9,783 bases of DNA, from the NCBI GenBank assembly GCA_003164655.1, contig PLTW01000032.1:6971-16753 (forward strand), written 5' to 3'. Positions within the stretch are counted from its first letter, which is position 1. Each line of letters begins with the position of its first letter. The translations under genes and the position numbers were made by a program. A model generated the notes under the pieces. It saw only the letters and a program-made list of their open reading frames with translations, made no database searches and was not told the DNA's origin. Source of the DNA: Actinomycetota bacterium. Its GTDB lineage: Bacteria > Actinomycetota > Thermoleophilia > UBA2241. Shown here in pieces: positions 1 through 5,576 of the stretch.

Positions 1-76
1 CGCCCCCTGCCCACGGTCGCGCTCCCTGCCCACGGTCGCGCCCCCTGCCCACGGTCCGCGCCCGTGCCCACGGTCG
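1..76. repeat. Four imperfect 19-bp tandem repeats at the window edge
   Basis: Four head-to-tail copies share the core CCCTGCCCACGGTCG. Copies 1 (1-19) and 2 (20-38) differ at one base, copy 3 (39-56) has lost one base, and copy 4 (57-76) is 20 bp with a diverged start. A few bases of a fifth copy run to about 83. The array lies just downstream of the permease stop codon and may continue past the left edge. There are no spacers, so it is not a CRISPR array. I see no U-tract that would make it a terminator. Its function is unknown. Confidence 0.85.
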
Positions 77-85
77 CGCTCCGCC

Positions 86-1690
86 TCAGTCGGGCGGCAG
101 CAGCCGCACCGCCAGGTCGAGGCTCGTGCCGCGGCGCTCACGCAGGCCGGCCACGACGCGGTAGACGGCCAGGCAGCCGGCCAGGATGGCCAGCCACAGC
201 AGCAGCGCCCGGGGCTGGTGGGCGATGCTGGTGCCGGAGTTGGCGTCGGTCAGGTTGAGCCAGGCGGCCAGCACGACCGGCGGCACGGTCAGCACGCCGA
301 GCCACGAGAGCGAGCTCAGGCCGGCGAGGCGCCGCGCCGGCGGCAGCACAAAGCCGCGGCGGTCGGCCACCCCGGGCAGCACGATCGCCACCAGGGCCAC
401 GCAGAGCCACTCCACGAACATCACGATCATGCCCGACAGCAGCGAGAGGTGGGCGTAGATCATGAGCGCCGTGAATACCGTCGCCACGGCGAAGGTGATC
501 GCCAGGGCGCGGTACGGGGTGTGCCAGCGGCCATGGACCTTGGCGCACCAGCCCGGCGCCAGGCCGTCGAGAGACCAGGCAAACAGGCAGCGCGAGACGC
601 ACATCGCGGTCGGCCCCACCCAGGCAAAACCCCACACGGTGAAGGCCGCCATGAGTGTCATCGCCGGCAGGCCGTGGTGCAGGGCCAGCGCGACGAGCTC
701 GGCGAAGGCGGGCGTCGAGGCCAGGCCGAGCTTGCCGGGCGGCGTGAAGGCCAGGTTGGCAAAGAACGTCTGGCCGAACAGGTGGGCGAGGGCGAAGGTG
801 ACGACGAGCAGCCAGGCCGCCGCCCAGGTCTGGGCGCCGAGCACGCCGATCGCCTGAGTGCGCGCCGGGCGGCGCACCTCGCCGGCGATGAAGACCGAGA
901 AGTAGCAGCCCACGAAGACGATCCAGGGCCAGATGGCGGCGTGCAGCGTGGCCGACCACGAAAAGGCGACGGCGTGGCCGGCGGCCAGTGGTGCGACCGG
1001 GCCGGCGCCAAGGCGCGCCAGAGCGCCGTCGATGTGCGCGAGCGCCCCGGCGCGCGAGAGCAGAAGACCGGCCGCGACCACGACGGCCAGCGCGGTCGTG
1101 CCCAGCACGAAGGCCGCGCTCTGCGCCCTGAAGTAGAGCTTGCCGCCCCTGATCATGAGGGCTGCGTAGACGGCCAGTACGGCCAGCGAGACGACGAACG
1201 TGCCGGTCGGCGTAGCCAGACGGTCGGCCAGGTGGCGGGCCCAGGGGCTGCCGGTGTAGGCGGCCGCGACCCTGGCCAGCGGCGTCAGGCCGTACTGCAC
1301 GGTATAGAGGCCGCCCAGGCCGACGAACAGGCAGAAGTAGGCCATGGCTGCGGCGTTGACGGCAAAGCCGAGCGCCGGGCTCAGCGTGCGCGAGATCGAG
1401 ACGTAGTCGCCGCCCGAGCGCGGAAAGACCACCGCCAGGCGCACGTAGAGCAGGTTGAGCGGCAGGATGCCGACGAAGGCCAGCAGGACCGCCAGGTAGA
1501 GATTGGCGCCGGGGTAGAGGCCTGGCCCGAGCAGCGTGAGCCACACGAGGCCGATGCCGATGTTGGCGTTCATGACGTTGAAGCCGAACACCTGCCAGGC
1601 GGTGATCTCGCGCACGAGGCCGCTGGCCGGGCGCACGAACGGGCTCACCGGCGACGATGTCCCCGGGCGTTTGTGTGAGAGAGTCTGCAT
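86..1690 (-). CDS. APC-family amino-acid/amine permease
   Basis: This is a 534-residue integral membrane transporter of the amino acid-polyamine-organocation superfamily, probably taking up an amino acid or amine across the cytoplasmic membrane. About twelve hydrophobic segments are visible. The first begins near residue 30 after a hydrophilic N-terminus (GLVREITAWQVFGFNVMNAN), where the family carries its substrate-binding helix. The motif PRSGGDYVSISRTLSPALGF near residue 90 is a strong family signature. The reading frame stays open upstream to 1957, but that stretch is a riboswitch and terminator. I therefore start at the ATG at 1690-1688, which has an AAAGG Shine-Dalgarno site at 1701-1705 with 10 nt spacing. 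Expression should be controlled by the cobalamin riboswitch upstream. The substrate cannot be told from the sequence. Given the control, ethanolamine, methionine or a methylated amine are candidates, but this is inference only. Confidence 0.9.
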   Translation of the reverse strand: MQTLSHKRPGTSSPVSPFVRPASGLVREITAWQVFGFNVMNANIGIGLVWLTLLGPGLYPGANLYLAVLLAFVGILPLNLLYVRLAVVFPRSGGDYVSISRTLSPALGFAVNAAAMAYFCLFVGLGGLYTVQYGLTPLARVAAAYTGSPWARHLADRLATPTGTFVVSLAVLAVYAALMIRGGKLYFRAQSAAFVLGTTALAVVVAAGLLLSRAGALAHIDGALARLGAGPVAPLAAGHAVAFSWSATLHAAIWPWIVFVGCYFSVFIAGEVRRPARTQAIGVLGAQTWAAAWLLVVTFALAHLFGQTFFANLAFTPPGKLGLASTPAFAELVALALHHGLPAMTLMAAFTVWGFAWVGPTAMCVSRCLFAWSLDGLAPGWCAKVHGRWHTPYRALAITFAVATVFTALMIYAHLSLLSGMIVMFVEWLCVALVAIVLPGVADRRGFVLPPARRLAGLSSLSWLGVLTVPPVVLAAWLNLTDANSGTSIAHQPRALLLWLAILAGCLAVYRVVAGLRERRGTSLDLAVRLLPPD

Positions 1691-1718
1691 CTGCCGCCGA
1701 CCTTTCGGATCCGCCCCC

Positions 1719-1764
1719 AAAAAACAACAATCCCGAGCCGGCTCTGGTGAGAGCGGCCCGGGAT
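1719..1764 (-). terminator. Intrinsic terminator of the cobalamin riboswitch (expression platform)
   Basis: On the minus strand, ATCCCGGGCCGCTCT pairs with AGAGCCGGCTCGGGAT across a CACC loop. This gives about 15 pairs with one G-U and one bulged C (1730-1764). The run TGTTGTTTTTT follows at once (1719-1729). It lies between the aptamer and the permease start, so it is the expected off-switch when cobalamin is bound. Confidence 0.9.
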
Positions 1765-1833
1765 CCGCCGTTTTTGGATCCGCGCAGCAGCAGTGCCCGC
1801 CCCGGTACCACGGGGGCGGCATCGGCACCGCTT

Positions 1834-1989
1834 GGAGACAGGTCTTCTGGCTTGCCGGATCGTCCTCGCGCCGCGCCTTCCCACCGGCAAGCCGGCAGTG
1901 GCTGGAGTTGCGGCGGTCGTCCCCGGTCACAGCGGCGGGTCCGCGACGGCTTTGCACCGTCTTCCCTCGAGGCCCTTGCGGGCGTCTCC
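1834..1989 (-). promoter_or_regulatory. Cobalamin (B12) riboswitch aptamer
   Basis: Read on the minus strand, the conserved cobalamin-riboswitch blocks occur in order. They are GCCCGCAAGGG near 1973-1983; GGGAAGACGGTGCAAAGCCG (1966-1947); CCCGCCGCTGTGAC (1939-1926); GCCACTGCC (1902-1894) with GGTGGGAAGGC (1885-1875); and GCAAGCCAGAAGACCTG (1855-1839). The closing P1 helix pairs GGAGAC (1989-1984) with GTCTCC (1839-1834). The class binds adenosyl- or other cobalamins and usually represses when bound. Here an intrinsic terminator downstream indicates transcriptional attenuation of the permease gene. Which cobalamin form it prefers cannot be read by eye. Confidence 0.95.
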
Positions 1990-1996
1990 GCCGACG

Positions 1997-2026
1997 ATCC
2001 TAGCGGTCGCCGGAGGGCAGCGTCAA
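1997..2026 (-). promoter_or_regulatory. Sigma70-type promoter of the riboswitch-permease transcript
   Basis: On the minus strand the -35 box is TTGACG (2026-2021), followed by an 18-bp spacer and the -10 box TAGGAT (2002-1997). The predicted start is near 1990, immediately before the first base of the aptamer P1 helix at 1989. The fit to the housekeeping consensus and to the RNA start is good. Confidence 0.8.
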
Positions 2027-2080
2027 CCCGGCCGCAACCGCCGGTCAGGCCGACCGCGTCGGTGGTTGGGGCTGGGGAGT

Positions 2081-2098
2081 GCCCGCCGGCCGGCGGGC
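2081..2098. other. 18-bp perfect palindrome downstream of the small gene
   Basis: GCCCGCCGGCCGGCGGGC is a perfect inverted repeat about 32 bp past the stop of the 65-residue gene. In RNA it could form a 7-bp stem with a 4-nt loop. No U-tract follows on either strand, so a terminator role is only possible. A protein-binding site upstream of the riboswitch promoter is an alternative. Confidence 0.4.
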
Positions 2099-2148
2099 AG
2101 GCGACCTTGTATGCCTCGCAGGCGACCCGCTATGCCTCGTAGGCGACC
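2097..2148. repeat. 21-bp tandem repeat at the 3' end of the small gene
   Basis: Two full 21-bp copies (2097-2117 and 2118-2138) share GCAGGCGACC and TATGCCTC and differ at a few central bases. The first 10 bp of a third copy (2139-2148) lies inside the coding sequence. The period is exactly seven codons. The DNA past the stop therefore repeats the final codons (VAYEA) of the upstream protein, as VACEA and then VAC. Confidence 0.85.
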
Positions 2149-2327
2149 ACCCTGATGAGGCCGATGGTCTCGCCGGTGTCGCCGGCCGTGGTCGAGTCGC
2201 TCACCGAGTAGACGGCCGTCGCTTTTTCGTCGGCGAGAAGCTGGCCCACGGCCTCGTCGAGCTCGTTGAGCTCGCGATTGGTGGCGAAGATCTTGATCGG
2301 CGTCGTGAAGCTCTTCACTTTGATCAT
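2130..2327 (-). CDS. Small protein of unknown function (65 residues)
   Basis: I do not recognise a named family with certainty. The protein is soluble and mildly acidic, with no signal peptide, membrane segment or cysteine. It opens with a beta-strand-like MIKVKSF, then a probable helix around residues 18-34 (RELNELDEAVGQLLADE), then SVSDSTTAGDTGETIG, and ends in a strand-like LIRVVAYEA. The layout loosely recalls short nucleotide- or ligand-binding folds and the small sporulation protein Cse60, but I would not assign either. The ATG at 2327-2325 has a good Shine-Dalgarno (AAAGGA, 6 nt away). The gene is transcribed away from the SufR-like regulator across a 169-bp gap, so that regulator may control it. 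It looks real from codon use and the ribosome site. Confidence 0.75.
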   Translation of the reverse strand: MIKVKSFTTPIKIFATNRELNELDEAVGQLLADEKATAVYSVSDSTTAGDTGETIGLIRVVAYEA

Positions 2328-2458
2328 GGCTGTCCTTTCGAGCGGTGGCGGTGTCGGCGCCGCGCGGCGGCGTCACCCGGAGATACCCAGCGCGGGCGCG
2401 CCGCAAGCCGAGGCGCCCGCGGGACGCGCCGCCGGCAGCGGCAGGTAACGCTCTACTC

Positions 2459-2489
2459 TTGCGAAACACACGGGTGGGAGGCGTATAGT
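2459..2489 (+). promoter_or_regulatory. Promoter of the winged-helix regulator, probably leaderless
   Basis: TTGCGA (2459-2464) and TATAGT (2484-2489) are separated by 19 bp. The -10 box ends 7 nt before the ATG at 2497, so transcription should start at or within a base of the start codon. No Shine-Dalgarno sits at a usable distance. This arrangement is typical of leaderless mRNAs, which are common in actinobacteria. Confidence 0.65.
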
Positions 2490-2496
2490 TAAGACG

Positions 2497-3201
2497 ATGG
2501 GAGTCGTGCGTAACTGGGACCTTTCGGTGCTGGGGACTCTGGGAGGCGCTCTGGGCAACGCCACCAGGTTCGCCGTCTACGAGCACGTCGTCAGGTCGCC
2601 GGCGCCGGTGTCGGCCGGCGAGGTCGCCAAGATCTTCGGCCTTCATCGCACGGTCGCGCGCTCGCACCTGGAGAAGCTCACGACGGCCGGTCTGGTCGTC
2701 GTCGGCACCCGCCGCAACCCGCGCGGCGGGCGCCCGGCCAAGGTCTACGCGCCGTCGAGCGCGCGCCTCGACATTCAGCTCCCGCCCCGTCGTTACGAAG
2801 CGTTGTCGGCCATGCTGGTTCGCCTTGCCGCGCGGCTCGACCGTCACGCGGCGTCGCTGGCCGCGGAGGTCGGCTACGAGTACGGTCGCGAGGCCGCCGC
2901 GGGGCTGGCCCACGGTCGATCCGCGGGCGACGGCGGTCTCGACCTCGAGGGCATCGTCGCCTACCTGCGCGACGCCGGTTGCAGTCCGCGGGTCGACGTA
3001 AAAGACGACCGCACCGTGGTCGTCGAGGTGAGCAATTGCCTGTACCTCGAAGTCGCCCGCGATCACCCCGGCTTCGTCTGCGATCTGAGCACGGGCATGC
3101 TCTGCGGGCTTCTCGGCGTCGAGCCGGGCGCGCACCGCCAAACGGCCTCGATCGTCGACGGCGCTCCGGCCTGCGTGCACGAGTTCGCCCTGCCGGCCTG
3201 A
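2497..3201 (+). CDS. Winged-helix transcriptional regulator with a SufR-like cysteine-rich C-terminus
   Basis: This is a 234-residue DNA-binding regulator of the ArsR/SufR-like winged-helix group. Residues 14-85 form the DNA-binding domain: helix LGNATRFAVYEHV, helix-turn-helix VSAGEVAKIFGLHRTVARSHL, and a wing with the diagnostic RGGRPAKVYAPS. Residues 95-145 are helical and probably serve dimerisation. The C-terminal half (148-234) carries cysteines at 162, 181, 195, 203 and 226. The spacing NC ... VC ... C ... C resembles SufR, where cysteines bind an iron-sulfur cluster that senses iron-sulfur or redox status. Cluster binding here is inference. The gene is divergent from the 65-residue gene and convergent with the PAS gene. 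Its target could be its own promoter region and the small gene, or the redox operon further right. The 234-residue length is close to that of the SufR family. Confidence 0.85.
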   Translation: MGVVRNWDLSVLGTLGGALGNATRFAVYEHVVRSPAPVSAGEVAKIFGLHRTVARSHLEKLTTAGLVVVGTRRNPRGGRPAKVYAPSSARLDIQLPPRRYEALSAMLVRLAARLDRHAASLAAEVGYEYGREAAAGLAHGRSAGDGGLDLEGIVAYLRDAGCSPRVDVKDDRTVVVEVSNCLYLEVARDHPGFVCDLSTGMLCGLLGVEPGAHRQTASIVDGAPACVHEFALPA

Positions 3202-3251
3202 GCGCTGCCGCCGGCCGTCGCGGCCGCCCGCCAAAGCCGGGCGCACAGCGC
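3202..3251. other. Dyad-rich gap between convergent genes
   Basis: The gap after the regulator stop holds GCGCTG (3202-3207) matched by CAGCGC (3246-3251). Between them are shorter inverted repeats, including CGGCCG-TCG-CGGCCG. It could act as a two-way terminator between converging genes. It lacks a U-tract on either strand, so support is weak. The rest, to 3312, shows nothing further. Confidence 0.25.
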
Positions 3252-3312
3252 CTTCGTTCATGCCGGCCCACCGTCGCCGGCTCACCCGCAGCGCGTCGCG
3301 CGAGCGATGCTC

Positions 3313-3711
3313 CTACCAGCCCGGCAGCGCCTGCTCGCCGGCCAGCGCTCGCCCGTCGGTCAGGTCGTGGTTGACCTCGAGGATGCCGCGGTAGGCGCCG
3401 CTGTCGTCGCGCACGGCCGTGTAACTGGTGTAGGTGAACCGGCCGCCGTCTTCGTGCCAGCCTTCGGCGATGTCGTGCTCGCCGCTCCTGAAGGCCTGCA
3501 GGATGGCCTCGAGGGTCTCCAGCGAGGCGGCCGGGTGACAGGCGCGCAGGTCCTGGCCGATGAAGTGCGGGTCGCAGGTGCGGTAGGTGCGTCCCGACCA
3601 GTAACGCAGCACGTCGTCTTCGTCGGCGAAGCTGATGTCGAAGGGCAGCATGCGCAGCACGAACGGCAGGTGGTCCGCGTCGATCGCTCCGCGCTGAAAG
3701 TAAAGGGTCAT
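3313..3711 (-). CDS. Stand-alone PAS-domain protein (PAS_10 / DUF438 C-terminal type)
   Basis: This 132-residue protein consists of almost nothing but one PAS domain. The run LPFDISFADEDDVLRYW (about residue 22 on), the central IGQDLRACHPAAS, the helix ETLEAILQAFRSGEHDIAE, and the strands FTYTSYTAVRDDSGAYRGIL and LEVNHDLT match the PAS domain that ends DUF438 proteins. In those proteins it usually follows a hemerythrin-like domain, which is absent here. PAS domains bind small ligands or cofactors and pass a signal to a partner. No kinase, cyclase or DNA-binding output domain is attached, so it must act through another protein or as a small sensor or binding protein. The ATG at 3711-3709 has a GGAG site 9 nt upstream. 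It lies 79 bp downstream of the metallo-beta-lactamase-like gene on the same strand and is probably co-transcribed with it. Confidence 0.85.
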   Translation of the reverse strand: MTLYFQRGAIDADHLPFVLRMLPFDISFADEDDVLRYWSGRTYRTCDPHFIGQDLRACHPAASLETLEAILQAFRSGEHDIAEGWHEDGGRFTYTSYTAVRDDSGAYRGILEVNHDLTDGRALAGEQALPGW

Positions 3712-3790
3712 GCGCGTGGTCTCCTTCTTTTGTCGCCGGCTGCCGGCGCTTGCCCCGTGCCGGGCGGAAACGAGGGCTCTCGCAGAGAGT

Positions 3791-4528
3791 CTAGTCCTTC
3801 AGGGCGCGGTAGTCCCATGGCCCGGCAGCCAGGGCGGCCACAAGCGCCGCGTGGCCGTCGTGCAGGACGGCGGGTCCGTGGGTGACCAGCACGCGCTCGA
3901 CGTCCAGGTCGAGCAGCGGCAGCAGCGTGGGGACGAACACCCGGTCGTGCCAGGAGCGACCGGTCGCGCCCTGCTGCCAGATGCGCAGGCCGCCGTCGAT
4001 GCCGATCACGGCGTCGCCGAAGGCGAGCGCCCGGTGGGCGGGCAAGTAGAGTGGCGTCTCGAAGCGCCGCGGCTTGCCGATCGGCAGTGCGAGGACGCCG
4101 TCGCCGACCGTTCGGCCCGGTGCGATCTCGTGCAGGACGGTCGCCGGGTCGCCGAAGCGCGTGGCGACGGCGCGGTGACCCCAGATCGTGGTGGGCAGCG
4201 CGTCGCGGTAGCGCCAGAACAGCTCCTCGGCGCTACGCGCGTGATAGGGGATGGTGATCATGATGTCGAGCCGGCTCGCGGCGCCGGCGAGGCGATCGAG
4301 GGTCTGGTCGACCGCGCCGCGCGAGGGCGCGTCGGGGGCGGGCAGCAACGGGTCGACCAGGGTGAGCGCGTCGTCGCCGGCGAGTGGCGGAGCGCCGTCG
4401 CCGGCGAGCCCGGGCGCGCCGCGCGCGACCAGCGCGAAGCTCGCCACCTCGTGGCCCCATTCGATCCGCGTACGCCACTGTGGATGGCGCGCGGTCCAGC
4501 GCCAGATGCCGGGGGCGATCTCGTTCAT
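3791..4528 (-). CDS. Metallo-beta-lactamase-fold protein with degenerate metal motif
   Basis: This 245-residue protein has the outline of the metallo-beta-lactamase hydrolase fold: an N-terminal strand MNEIAPGIWRW, LTLVDPLLP near 56-64, LAFGDAVIG near 168-176, and a final VLVTHGPAVLHDGHAALVAAL (about 213-233) resembling the family's last metal-ligand region. The usual HxHxDH site should fall near residues 92-99, but the sequence there is TIPYHARS, keeping a single histidine (H96). Normal two-metal hydrolysis is therefore doubtful. It may bind one metal, act on a different substrate, or serve as a binding protein. I chose the ATG at 4528-4526 over one 42 codons upstream. It has a strong AAAGGGAG site 9 nt away, and the extension is arginine-rich and unlike the fold. 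The gene lies downstream of the hdrB hairpin and upstream of the PAS gene. Confidence 0.75.
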   Translation of the reverse strand: MNEIAPGIWRWTARHPQWRTRIEWGHEVASFALVARGAPGLAGDGAPPLAGDDALTLVDPLLPAPDAPSRGAVDQTLDRLAGAASRLDIMITIPYHARSAEELFWRYRDALPTTIWGHRAVATRFGDPATVLHEIAPGRTVGDGVLALPIGKPRRFETPLYLPAHRALAFGDAVIGIDGGLRIWQQGATGRSWHDRVFVPTLLPLLDLDVERVLVTHGPAVLHDGHAALVAALAAGPWDYRALKD

Positions 4529-4655
4529 CTCAGCGGTCTCCCTTTGCGTGGTGGCCGGTCGATCGCGGTGATACCCGCGGCGCGCCTTTGACGAGCGTCC
4601 GCGCTGTTCGGCGCGGGGCGAGACTGCCCGACGAGCTCGCGTTCTCTTGCCCAAA

Positions 4656-4693
4656 CGACGAGAGGGCGGCGCGCAAGCGCCGCCCTCTCGTCG
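4656..4693 (-). terminator. Strong hairpin after the hdr-met operon
   Basis: CGACGAGAGGGCGGCG (4656-4671) pairs perfectly with CGCCGCCCTCTCGTCG (4678-4693). The next C-G pair brings the stem to 17 bp with a 4-nt loop. It starts 23 nt past the hdrB stop. On the minus strand only TTT follows, so it is either a terminator with a short U-run or a 3' stabilising or processing hairpin that limits read-through into the downstream genes. Confidence 0.6.
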
Positions 4694-4715
4694 CGTTCGT
4701 TCTTGCCGAAGCCGT

Positions 4716-5576
4716 CTAAGCGAGCAGCGCTTCGACCGGCACCATGTGCTTCTTGAGGCCGAGATCGTGGTCGCTCACGCCGATTGCCCGGCCGACGAAC
4801 TGGCTCAGGTAAACGATCGGCATGTCGGCCCAGCTCGGGTCGACCCTCTTGATGTCGCCCTGGCGGGTGTCGAGGTTGACTTGACAGAGCGGGCAGGCGC
4901 AGGCGATCGCCTGAGCGCCGCAGGCGCGGGCGTTGGCGATGATCTTGCGCACCAGCTCGATGACGACGGCCTGCTCGCAGAGCGCCAGCGAGGCGCCGCA
5001 GCAGTCGGTCTTGAAGGTCCAGGCGACCGGCTTGCAGCCCAGGACTTCGAGGACTTCGTCCATGCGGGTCGGGTACTCCGGGTCCTCGGCCAGCGTGATC
5101 TTGGGCGGGCGGGTCAGCAGACAGCCGTAGTAGGCTGCCACCTTGAGCCCGGCGAAGGGCCGGGTGACCTTGGCCTCGAGGGCCGCCAGGCCGACCTCGT
5201 CGTGGTAGAAGTCGACCAGGTTGAGCACGCCCACGCCGCCGGTGTAGGGGCGGCCGACGACCTGGGCCACGTCGCGGGCCGTCTCGCTATCTTGCACTTC
5301 GTGGTTGGTGGCCATGAAGCGGACAAAGCAGGCCGCGCAGGGCACTGCGACGCGCTCGAGGCCCATGTCGTCTTTGACCTTGGCCATTTCGTTGGCCGGC
5401 AGGGCGGCCGCCAGCAGCCGGTTGGCGGCGTGCGCGGCCGAGTTGCCGCAGCACTCCCAGCCGGGGATCTCCACGAGGTCGACGCCGAGCCGGGCGGCGG
5501 TGCTCACAAACGAGCTGTCGAGCTCCTTGGCGGTGCCGTGCAACGAGCACCCAGGGTAGTAGGCGACGCGGCTCAT
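4716..5576 (-). CDS. hdrB: Heterodisulfide reductase-type subunit B (HdrB)
   Basis: A 286-residue protein with two cysteine-rich CCG domains, the hallmark of HdrB. Domain 1 uses C10, C42-C43-G44 and C80xxC83. Domain 2 uses C152, C192-C193-G194 and C228xxC231. In methanogen HdrB these motifs hold two noncubane [4Fe-4S] clusters at the site of disulfide cleavage. In folate-using bacteria the protein is thought to move electrons within a redox complex rather than reduce CoM-S-S-CoB. All ligand cysteines are present. The ATG at 5576-5574 overlaps the hdrC stop in an ATGA and has GGAGGT just upstream. The open frame runs further upstream only as an out-of-frame shadow of hdrC. It is the last gene of the operon, followed by a strong hairpin, and its product probably pairs with HdrC. 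Confidence 0.93.
   Translation of the reverse strand: MSRVAYYPGCSLHGTAKELDSSFVSTAARLGVDLVEIPGWECCGNSAAHAANRLLAAALPANEMAKVKDDMGLERVAVPCAACFVRFMATNHEVQDSETARDVAQVVGRPYTGGVGVLNLVDFYHDEVGLAALEAKVTRPFAGLKVAAYYGCLLTRPPKITLAEDPEYPTRMDEVLEVLGCKPVAWTFKTDCCGASLALCEQAVVIELVRKIIANARACGAQAIACACPLCQVNLDTRQGDIKRVDPSWADMPIVYLSQFVGRAIGVSDHDLGLKKHMVPVEALLA

Noticed and set aside
1..83. CRISPR array
   Set aside because: The repeats are directly adjacent with no unique spacers, and no cas genes are in view.
218..1678. Long plus-strand open frame (486 codons) opposite the permease
   Set aside because: It is an antisense shadow caused by high GC. Its product is Arg/Gly/Gln/Asp-rich with no family resemblance, while the minus strand encodes a clear APC permease.
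1691..1957. N-terminal extension of the permease to an upstream ATG
   Set aside because: The extension would translate the cobalamin aptamer and terminator. The ATG at 1690 has a Shine-Dalgarno and fits the family N-terminus.
2343..2458. Promoter for the 65-residue gene and operator dyads in the divergent gap
   Set aside because: Candidate boxes (TTGCGG with TATCTC, 15-bp spacing) are poor. The dyads (such as 2358-2369) are short and expected by chance in GC-rich DNA.
4529..4654. 42-residue N-terminal extension of the metallo-beta-lactamase-like protein
   Set aside because: It is arginine-rich, reaches into the hdrB hairpin region, and the internal ATG at 4528 has a much better ribosome site.
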